NCBI RefSeq assembly: GCF_029784155.1
Contig: NW_026597100.1
Location: 1-64,000, forward strand
DNA: 64,000 bases
Origin: Uranotaenia lowii
Lineage: Eukaryota; Arthropoda; Insecta; Diptera; Culicidae
Direction: 5' to 3'
Part shown: positions 32,110 through 39,991 of the stretch, piece after piece
Numbering within the stretch: position 1 is the first letter of the stretch
How the letters are laid out: each line of letters starts with the position of its first letter
Program-made: the position numbers and the translations under genes
Notes under the pieces: generated by a model
Database searches by the model: none
The model's input: only the letters and a program-made list of their open reading frames with translations
Told to the model about the DNA's origin: nothing

Positions 32110-35100
32110 CTAAACATCCACCACACGTCCTATATATGGTTTTACTCTACATTTGTGTACAAAATCTTGTTTTCCTTGAATTGAAATTTTTATGTTTGGA
32201 TCTAAATCTTCCAATACTTGGTATGGACCTACATATATATTTTCCATCTTGGACCCAGTTTCATTTTTTAATAACACTAAGTCTCCTTTGTTAAAATTCA
32301 TTTGTTTCGCCAAGTTGTTGAATTTTTCAACTCGTTTTATTTTCTCTTGTATTATTTTGTCCCTGATTGCTTGTTGCGAAGATTTCAATTTAATTTTTAA
32401 AATTTTTGAATAATCCTCAATGTCATATATTGGGTCAACTGTCTCGGCGTCAGATAGGTTTGATGGCAAATTACAGATTTTACCGAAAACTAGCTCAAAT
32501 GGTGTTTTGTTTGTCGTTGTGTGGACTGTAGTATTGAACGCAAACTGGTAGTATTTTAACCAACTGTCCCAATACAAGGGTGATTTCTCACTATATATAC
32601 GTAAGAAATTTCCCAAGTTTTTATGAGAATTTTCTAGTCCACCGATTGTTTCGTGGTGATATGCTGTTGAATTCAGTTTTTCTATTTCGAGTAATTTGCA
32701 TATATCCGAAAATAGATTCGACATGAATTCTTTGCCTCTATCTGTTACGATTCTTTTTGGAATCCCATAGTTTAAAACAATGGTTTCTACAAAAGCTTTC
32801 GCTACCGTTTCTGTCTCTTTGTTTTTAATGGCTGTTGCCGTAATAAACTTTGTCAGGTCGCATTGCGTTGTTAATATATATCGGTTACCTTCTGCACTAG
32901 GCAGTAAAGGACCAACAAGATCTAAGTAAATTATTTCAAACGCAGTTTCAGCTGTTGTTGTGATTATCATTGGTGTTTTGGGTTTATTTATGATTCTGTT
33001 TTTCTGGCATAACTGGCACGAATCAATGAAAACTTTGATATCTTTTTTCATATTCTTCCAATAGAATCTTTGCTGGATAGTGTGCAGAGTTCTATTGATG
33101 CCTGCATGGCCTGCCGTTGGTAGGACATGATAGTCGTTCATTATTATCTTTTTCTGTATGTCTTCTTTTATCACTTTTATGTGTTCCCCTATAATAATTA
33201 TATCCGGTATATCCTTCATTTTTATTTCATGGATATTTTCCATAAGATGTTGAGCGCTCTTTTTTCTTTTTAATAGTATGCATACGTTCATTTTTAAATT
33301 TTTTATATAATCCGCTACCTTTTTCATTACTCCCCGTAGGTGAGTTAACGTTTGAGTTTGCGGTATTCTTATTTTTTGTGGGGTTATTTCAATTTCTTTT
33401 ATATTTGGACATACTTCCATTTCCATATATTCCACATTTGACTCTTGAGGCTGATCAGTTCCTTCCGTGTCAGTGGTTTCTTTGATTTGTTTTGATTTTG
33501 ACCGTGTTATCATTGTCATTGTTGTTTCTGTCATAGTTTTTAGATCGGAAATCGAAATGCGTGATAACGCGTCCGCTATCACATTATTTCTTCCGGGAAT
33601 ATAATTAATTTGAAAATCGTACTCCTCAAGTGCCAACCGAAATTTGGTTAGTCTACTTGAAGGATCTGTTAAAGAAAACAGGTAAACTAATGGCCTGTGA
33701 TCAGTATGAACAATAAACTTTCTTCCGTAAAGGTACGGTCGGAAATGTCTGATTGCCCACACTAAAGCCAACAGTTCCTTCTCTATAGTTGGATATCTAG
33801 TCTCAGCCTGGTTTAAGGATTTACTAGCATATGCAACCGGTCTGCCATTTCCATTGGAAAGAACTGCACCAATTGCATACCCAGATGCATCCGTATGTAA
33901 CGTAAAGGTATTATTTTTACCAAAATCAGGAAAATCAAGTACAGGTGGATTTATAAATTTTTCTCTTAAAGTATTGAAGGCTTCATTGCATTCAATGCTC
34001 CAATTGAATTGTGTATTCTTTCTTGTTAGAAGATTTAGTGGTGCGCATATTGCTGCAAAATTTCTAACATGTTTGCGATAATAATTCGCAAACGCTACGA
34101 AACGCTTCACCTCGTCCGCATTTTTCGGAATAGGCCATTTTTTCACTGCTTCTATTTTAGCAGGATCGGGCTTTATTCCTTCAGCGGATATAAAGTGTCC
34201 TAAGTAGATTAACTCTGTTTTAAAGAAATTACATTTCTTAGGATTCAATTTTAGATTGACTTTTCGAAGTTTTTCAAAAACTGCGATGAGGTTCCTATTG
34301 TGTTCCTCAATTGACTTACCAAAGACAATAATGTCATCTAAATAGACAAGACATTTTGTCATATCTAACCCTGACATCGCTATCGTCATTAGACGGGAAA
34401 ATGATGAGGGGCTTATTTTGAGACCCATCGGCAGTCTCGTCATTTGATACTGTCCGGATGGTGTCGAAAAAGCTGTCACTGGTCTATCTTCTGGACGTAG
34501 GGTGCATTGATAGTATCCTTGTGACAAGTCTAAATGCGAAAAATAACGAGCACCTGAAAGTGTATCGATTATGTCTTCAATATTAGGTAAAGGGAATTTA
34601 TCATCCTCAATTACCGTATTTAGCTTCCTGTAATCTATAACAAGTCTCCACTTTTTCTTGTCATTTGCAGATTTTTTGGGCACTAGCAATATTGGACTAT
34701 TCCATGCGGAAGTGGCCTTTTCAATAATTTGGTTCTTTACCATCTTTTGAATTTGCTTTTCTACTTCCGACTTTTGCATTTGCGGCAATTTATAGGGTTT
34801 ACTATAAATTGGCTGGGCTTCTTTATTTATTTTAACCACTGGACTGTAGATATCTGTTACAGTCAGATTGTCGTTTTCAAGACAAAATATATCAGCATAT
34901 TTTGTGCAAATTTGTTCCATATGCTGTTTCTCTGTTTTTGGCAAAAGACTCAAATCCAATTCTTTGAAAAGCTGTTGGATTCTGTCTGACTTATCATTCT
35001 TATAATCCATCGCCAGTATCAAATACTCACTGGCTGGCTTGATTGTTGGTTTCAGATTTGAAATTTGAACTGGTTTGTTTTTAACATTGATCATTCGTAT

Positions 35101-35619
35101 GGGTATTTTTCCGTTTGACGGTTGTACAATAGCATTTGCAACAAATACTTGTGGTTGTATTTCCTCATTCAATACAACACACGTTTCAAAAAAATTAGTT
35201 TCGATGTATCTAACAATTTCCGTTCTAGCCGGTATTGTAAAATACTCGTGATTTGGGTTTTTGAGTTCCATCTTCATTCTTGCGAAATCAATGTTTGCTC
35301 CGAACTCCTTAAGGAAATTTGTACCAATTAAACCATTAACTGTATCCGGTAAACTCTCTATTATATTAAATTTAATGGGATATTCTACAGAATTGTATCC
35401 TACAAAAGTTTCAACGTATCCCAGCGTGCTGGTAACTCCGTTTACACCACTTATTTCCAATGTTTGTGAATTATTTATATTGAAAATTTCAGGGAGACAT
35501 CTTTTGTCCAAAATACAACAAGATGCTCCACTGTCAATTATTAGTTCTACTTCTTTACCAAATAATAAAAATTTTACTCTGAGAGCCTTTTTCGCATTAA
35601 AATTAGCGAAAAAGATCAA
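32110..35619 (-). CDS. pol: Gypsy Pol polyprotein (protease, RT, RNase H, integrase)
   Basis: 1169 uninterrupted codons. Protease: IIDSGASCCILD, catalytic D29. Reverse transcriptase: YFSHLDLSQGYYQ (D364), LPMGLKISPSSFSRLM, and YLDD at 426-429. RNase H: FTLHTDASGYAIGAVL near 572 and GRNNVIADALSR near 676. Integrase: an H-H-C-C zinc finger (H838, H846, C868, C871), then D900, D960 and E996, which gives exact DD35E spacing. The frame opens with TTG right after an in-frame TGA, overlaps gag by 17 nt and lies +1 to it. The first internal ATG comes after the protease active site, so Pol is probably made by +1 frameshifting from gag. All catalytic residues are present. Confidence 0.95.
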   Translation of the reverse strand: MIFFANFNAKKALRVKFLLFGKEVELIIDSGASCCILDKRCLPEIFNINNSQTLEISGVNGVTSTLGYVETFVGYNSVEYPIKFNIIESLPDTVNGLIGTNFLKEFGANIDFARMKMELKNPNHEYFTIPARTEIVRYIETNFFETCVVLNEEIQPQVFVANAIVQPSNGKIPIRMINVKNKPVQISNLKPTIKPASEYLILAMDYKNDKSDRIQQLFKELDLSLLPKTEKQHMEQICTKYADIFCLENDNLTVTDIYSPVVKINKEAQPIYSKPYKLPQMQKSEVEKQIQKMVKNQIIEKATSAWNSPILLVPKKSANDKKKWRLVIDYRKLNTVIEDDKFPLPNIEDIIDTLSGARYFSHLDLSQGYYQCTLRPEDRPVTAFSTPSGQYQMTRLPMGLKISPSSFSRLMTIAMSGLDMTKCLVYLDDIIVFGKSIEEHNRNLIAVFEKLRKVNLKLNPKKCNFFKTELIYLGHFISAEGIKPDPAKIEAVKKWPIPKNADEVKRFVAFANYYRKHVRNFAAICAPLNLLTRKNTQFNWSIECNEAFNTLREKFINPPVLDFPDFGKNNTFTLHTDASGYAIGAVLSNGNGRPVAYASKSLNQAETRYPTIEKELLALVWAIRHFRPYLYGRKFIVHTDHRPLVYLFSLTDPSSRLTKFRLALEEYDFQINYIPGRNNVIADALSRISISDLKTMTETTMTMITRSKSKQIKETTDTEGTDQPQESNVEYMEMEVCPNIKEIEITPQKIRIPQTQTLTHLRGVMKKVADYIKNLKMNVCILLKRKKSAQHLMENIHEIKMKDIPDIIIIGEHIKVIKEDIQKKIIMNDYHVLPTAGHAGINRTLHTIQQRFYWKNMKKDIKVFIDSCQLCQKNRIINKPKTPMIITTTAETAFEIIYLDLVGPLLPSAEGNRYILTTQCDLTKFITATAIKNKETETVAKAFVETIVLNYGIPKRIVTDRGKEFMSNLFSDICKLLEIEKLNSTAYHHETIGGLENSHKNLGNFLRIYSEKSPLYWDSWLKYYQFAFNTTVHTTTNKTPFELVFGKICNLPSNLSDAETVDPIYDIEDYSKILKIKLKSSQQAIRDKIIQEKIKRVEKFNNLAKQMNFNKGDLVLLKNETGSKMENIYVGPYQVLEDLDPNIKISIQGKQDFVHKCRVKPYIGRVVDV

Positions 35620-36547
35620 TCAGATTGGCTTCTTCCCTTTCTCGTTCTTGTCTTTGGGGTTGTGGTTGTTGTTGTTGAATTTGTTGTTGTTGTTGAATTT
35701 GTTGTTGTTGTCCTTCGGCAATGTTTGCCATGTGTGGACCGTTTCGACCTCTTCGATTATTCCCTCTTTGGTTTTGGTTGCTATGGTTATTTCCATAGTT
35801 GTTATTGTTGTAACCACGGTTGTAGTTGGTATAATGGTTACCTCTTCCACGGTATCCATTATTCCCTCTGTAGGAACCATGTCCCCTAGGGTGGCCTCTG
35901 CCTCTCCATTGATTTTGTCCATTGCCTCTATATGACGGTTTTCCGGTTGTGCACCAGAGTGCCATTAGAGTGTCAACACTGTTTTCCTGATGGGGTGTTG
36001 CTTGACACTCCAGAGCATCTGAAACCGCTTTGTTTAAAGTTGTCGGGTTTCGTGCTCTTAAGAAAAATTTGACCGATGGGTCCTTAAGTCCATCGGTAAA
36101 TGCTTGTACAGCAATTGGCTGTACAATATTTGTAGATGCCGCTTCATTTGCGAACGTACCCATAGATACGTGCGCTGCAGCTAGCTTGGCAGAGAGTTGT
36201 TCAATTTCGGTTCCAAAATCCGATATCGACTTTGCATTCTGCTTTTTGGTCATCATTTCTTTTTCTATAGCCTTCGGCGTTACTCGAATTGTGAATTTTT
36301 TCTTTAATGCTTCTACAGCTTCCGCGATTGTAGTTGCATTGTCAATTGCTCCATGGGCTGCGCCCACGAGCGTTGTTTTTAAAAATTTAAGGGTTGTCAC
36401 TTCTGCGACCCCTTCTGAGTAGTCGCTCAATAACTCCACACTTTCGATCCAATTTTGAAGTTTTATGGCGGTGCCATCGAATGGCTTTACCACCTTTATC
36501 GCTAAGCTAAGGTCAAGTTTGGGCGGCATTATTGCTTTTCCTGGCAT
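35603..36547 (-). CDS. gag: Gypsy Gag protein
   Basis: 314 residues starting MPGKAIMPPKLDLS. Residues about 20-190 form the capsid-like part (KPFDGTAIKLQNWIESVELL near the start). There is no CCHC zinc knuckle. Instead residues 205-270 are rich in RG/GR and N/Y (QWRGRGHPRGHGSYRG), a likely RNA-binding nucleocapsid substitute, followed by a glutamine run at 279-300. The C-terminus DLFR overlaps the start of pol. Start choice: the first ATG of the frame; M7 is an alternative. Confidence 0.9.
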   Translation of the reverse strand: MPGKAIMPPKLDLSLAIKVVKPFDGTAIKLQNWIESVELLSDYSEGVAEVTTLKFLKTTLVGAAHGAIDNATTIAEAVEALKKKFTIRVTPKAIEKEMMTKKQNAKSISDFGTEIEQLSAKLAAAHVSMGTFANEAASTNIVQPIAVQAFTDGLKDPSVKFFLRARNPTTLNKAVSDALECQATPHQENSVDTLMALWCTTGKPSYRGNGQNQWRGRGHPRGHGSYRGNNGYRGRGNHYTNYNRGYNNNNYGNNHSNQNQRGNNRRGRNGPHMANIAEGQQQQIQQQQQIQQQQPQPQRQEREREEANLIDLFR

Positions 36548-36749
36548 TATTTCTAAAAATACAGTTTCTACTTACGATTATTATTATTATTTTTTTTTTT
36601 CTGTCTTTCATTTCTCTTCATTTGTTCTCTTCCTCTGTTGGTTGTTTTCGTTTTCCATGTTTTGTTTTTCTGTTTGTTGTTTGTTCCTAAAAGTCGAAAT
36701 ATTATTTTAGCTTTTTGACTACTCTATACATTAAAAACATTATTTTAAA

Positions 36750-36772
36750 TTTTTTTTTTTTTTTTTTTTTTT
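36750..36772 (-). repeat. Homopolymer A/T run in the Gypsy leader
   Basis: An uninterrupted run of 23 T on the plus strand (A in element sense), about 200 nt upstream of gag. It may be copied from a poly-A stretch or be replication slippage. Its length may vary by sequencing error. Confidence 0.8.
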
Positions 36773-37094
36773 AAATTAAACATATAGATACTTATCTAGA
36801 TCCGGTTCCCATTCTGAGGTACGTTTCCAACGTCCCCATCAATTCTCTGTAGTCCCCCAGGAGCGATTCCCTCAGGGCTCCGGTTGTTTACTGTTGACAT
36901 TCAAATCGGCCATACTAGACGAGTACTCGGCTTCGATCTCCCAGCTTTGCCGATATACAGTCGCTTGATTGTGTGGTGCGGCAGCCGTGATGTCCATATT
37001 CACAGGATGATTTGCTTTTCCACTCAGCACACACTTCTCAGAACTTCCACTTTAACAATATCGGGTGCAAAGATTTAACGTCTTATTATTCTTA

Positions 37095-37289
37095 TTATTC
37101 CAGCTGCACTCGTGTTGGTTGGCTTTGCTGGATATCCCGTAGGCGTGCCACGGTGTATCGCGAATGTGCTTTAAGAAGCACGTAGCTAATTAAAGCAGCG
37201 GCAATCACTACCAACGCCCAAGCGATGGTTGAATGTTCTTTGGAAGTGTTCTGCGCGACGACGGTTTCGTCAGCAGAGAACCACCCCAT
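37095..37289 (-). CDS. Small membrane-protein ORF in the Gypsy leader
   Basis: A 64-codon frame upstream of gag, in element sense, starting MGWFSADETVVAQNTS. Residues about 23-41 (IAWALVVIAAALISYVLL) form one hydrophobic helix, followed by a basic tail (KAHSRYTVARLRDI) ending RVQLE. No signal for a larger envelope is present. Its placement before gag on the same RNA would make it the first ORF met by scanning ribosomes. Its function is unknown to me. It could be chance, but the clean open frame in a young element and the single well-formed transmembrane helix argue for a real product. Confidence 0.45.
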   Translation of the reverse strand: MGWFSADETVVAQNTSKEHSTIAWALVVIAAALISYVLLKAHSRYTVARLRDIQQSQPTRVQLE

Positions 37290-37322
37290 ATTTAGGCTTT
37301 ATTTATTATAAAAGTCACATAC

Positions 37323-37541
37323 ATGAACTGCTCACTTTTCTCTCTTGTTAAACAATTGTAGATGGTTATTTTCATCAATTTCCGTCCCGCACAGGTAATG
37401 CGCTTCACTTCGATGCTGCTATCTACATTGAAATGAACTGCTCACTTTTCACTCTTGTTAAACAATTGTAGATGGTTATTTTCATCAATTTCCGTCCCGC
37501 ACAGGTAATGCGCTTCACTTCGATGCTGCTATCTACATTGA
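37323..37541 (-). repeat. 110-bp tandem duplication in the Gypsy leader
   Basis: Two copies of a unit starting ATGAACTGCTCACTTTT at 37323 and 37433, nearly identical (TCTCTC versus TCACTC). It lies just downstream of the 5' LTR in element sense, where leader or packaging signals are expected. Confidence 0.85.
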
Positions 37542-37561
37542 ACTTGTACACTTTGTGCTAA

Positions 37562-37579
37562 TTCTGGCCTGGATCGCCA
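37562..37579 (-). other. Primer-binding site candidate
   Basis: In element sense TGGCGATCCAGGCCAGAA follows the 5' LTR without a gap. The TGG start fits pairing with the CCA end of a tRNA. The tRNA identity was not determined. Confidence 0.6.
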
Positions 37580-37855
37580 TGTTTTGTCCCGCGTTAGTTA
37601 GGGAAACAAGGGGAGTGATATCTCGATCGAACGATCCGGTCAAGTTGGGAGTCTAACTAAGATTAATTTTATTATCCATTTCTTAAACCTACATTCGGGT
37701 GGCGACCTACACGTAGCTTACGCGTAGTCAGCATAAACAAACATCGGACGATCGAAGTACAGTTTCCTTTTGCTTGTGTCAGCATAAAGGACTGAACCTT
37801 GGACCGTCGCGATAGAATGTTCGCATGGGCGTAGCTAGTGGGGGCATCCACCACA
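37580..37855 (-). repeat. 5' LTR of the Gypsy element
   Basis: 276 bp, read as identical to 31514-31789. It would hold the promoter of the element. No TATA box was clearly identified. Confidence 0.95.
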
Positions 37856-37860
37856 ACCTG

Positions 37861-39630
37861 TTTTAACAACTCGCTAACAATTTTCGTTAAGGTTTTCCAT
37901 GTTGTATCCTGTATGTAGACTATGGGGAGGAGGTATAAGCACGTCACATTTTCACAATCGCTGTTGTCTACCTTCAGGCGATCATCCTATCAGTAGGAAA
38001 CCCAGACTGGAGCAAAAATGTTCAATTTCTTTTAGGGCGGAACAAATTTTAAGTTCTTCTTTTGTCACTTGGTGATAAAACATCACGAGTAGTAGGGGAT
38101 AAAAAATCTTATTCCAATAGATACCTACCTACGCTATTTATATGAAAAAAATCCTTTTTTGAAAATCTCTGATTTTTGGCAAACATGGCGGTTGATGATT
38201 TTTTCGTATCGAATATTTGTACACCATTTAAACTTGAAAAAGGACTAAATTTGTTATAATAATGCTTTCTTATCATATTTGGGATAATAAATAGAATGAC
38301 ATTTCATTTTGATATTCGTGTTTTCTCAAAAGTTAACCGCATTCAATATTTAAGCGTAAACACGTGGTTTTGAGCGCATTCTGCCCTTATTTTGATATGA
38401 TTGCTTTTAGTAGGTACAAAATTGTTGGAAGTTAGTGAAATAAAGCAAAACGAAGTGAATAAACGAAAAGCTTTATCAGACTGCGCAGACTGGTTTACCA
38501 TGAAACCTTATATGTTAACCATTAAAAGTACAAGTTTTACTCAGATTCGATTTATTCTTCTGCATAAAAAAATTGAAATCGTTTTATTGAACTTTTCCCC
38601 TAAGGAGTTATAGAGAAGATTATTTGCAACAATAAAAATGAAGAAAAACATCTTTCGAAGCCGTAGGTTACCATATTTTGAAAAATAATGGCATGGGCCA
38701 TCTTACCCCGCTAGTTTCTTTCTAGCGATTAATATTATTTCTCCTTCATTTGAAACATCCGCTTTTATGCAGCCCTTCCTACAGAACAAATAACAATACG
38801 ATCGATTAGAATAATTTTGATCATCCATTTGATGCTTGAATGATTTTCATCTGTTTCTATTCCGTAAAGTGAGTGTTTAAAGCTTTACAGTCGGCCTTCA
38901 TATTATCGCATTGAAGAAAGTATGAAAGACAAAAAAAACATTCACGGTTTGTGTCATCGCTAGCTTTGTGAAACACAGTTAAGTTTGGCTCACAAATGAG
39001 CTTTCGCGTCCAAATTCTTGCATGCAAGCTAGTAGACTGATGCTTGCAACTTGCAAGTTTCTTCACGATTGCATATCCCATAGAGAGCTTTTTCTGTTTC
39101 GAAACGTCGCATAACGAAAGAAATGGTGTTGAAGTCGAACTGAAGGGGGAGCTAATTCTTTAATCATTCGAACAAGAAGCTCGCCGTATCGTATATAACC
39201 TTTTAACATAGGCTAGATTAGATTGATGTGGTGTGTCTGCTTTTGAGTGAAATCTTAACAGTTTTGCTTTCACATGGTCAATTAACACTAACCTAATTTT
39301 GAAAGGAGCTGTACCGATTGCTTAAGGAACTTATACTATTCAGGATGTCTTTGTTCAGCGGGCATCAGGGACATTAGGATGTTTGCATTTCGCTAGAGCC
39401 CACTAGATGGCATGACGGTTGCATTATTTGTCAGCAATGGCGGCGCCTTAGGGGAGCTTTTCTCATATTACCATCTGTTGGTGGGTTGATAAGGTCAAAC
39501 CAAGGGTTCGGTTTCGGAACTTCGGAACTGTCAAACCCACAAGCCACCATAAAATGTGAAAATTTGTGATCAGGTAGTACACATCCGTAATTTATTTTAC
39601 TAAAAAGCAGTTTTAACAGTCGAAAGTGTC
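37861..39630. other. Spacer upstream of the THAP gene
   Basis: AT-rich without a gene. The final 300 bp (about 39350-39634) are more balanced in composition and should include the THAP gene promoter and 5' leader. No TATA box or canonical initiator could be fixed. Confidence 0.35.
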
Positions 39631-39634
39631 CGTT

Positions 39635-39991
39635 ATGAACAACCGCAAATGTGCATTCGTTAAGTGCGGGAACTCGTATCGAAAAGGGCGCCGAAATAGA
39701 TTCACGTTTTTCAGGTGTGTTTTGATTCCAAAGCTCTTGATAATTGTAACCAGCTCAATGAATGATTTCCATTTGCAGCTTCCCCAAGGATCCTGAAATG
39801 CTGACAAAATGGCTTGATTTTTACAATCAGCACAGCGCCCCCGAGGAAATGATATTGCATCCAAGCCAGGTGGATCGAACCTGGATGAGGATCTGTCAGC
39901 AGCACTTCCGGCGCAGTCAGTTATCGACGTCATCAAACGGGAAACGATTTCTGGTGAAAGATGCCGTTCCCTGCTGCCCGCCAGGAGTTGT
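39635..39991 (+). CDS. THAP gene exons 1-2 (THAP zinc finger)
   Basis: Exon 1 reads MNNRKCAFVKCGNSYRKGRR and NRFTFF, then splices over a 64-nt intron (39715-39778). Exon 2 continues SFPKDPEMLTKWLDFYNQ and contains RTWMRICQQHF, FLVKDAVP and a Cys/Pro end CCPPGV. The zinc ligands and AVP(S)-type box are split between the two exons. Confidence 0.9.

Larger units (their letters stand above)
31514..37855 (-). mobile_element. Full-length Ty3/Gypsy LTR retrotransposon (micropia/mdg3-like)
   Basis: A 6342-bp element on the minus strand bounded by two 276-bp LTRs and the 5-bp target duplication ACCTG (31509-31513 and 37856-37860). Order in its own sense: 5' LTR, TGG-starting primer site, leader of about 1 kb with a small ORF, gag, pol (protease, reverse transcriptase, RNase H, integrase), polypurine tract, 3' LTR. 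There is no envelope gene. The domain order (RNase H before integrase) defines Ty3/Gypsy; the integrase motif AYHHETIGGLENSHK is what I associate with the micropia/mdg3 lineage (recall, not a search). The two LTRs read as identical and both long frames are open, so the insertion is young and may still be active. Confidence 0.93.

Noticed and set aside
35620..35935. Extra frames overlapping Gypsy gag on both strands
   Set aside because: They arise from the low-complexity RG/N/Q region; gag frame has clear protein structure and correct position.
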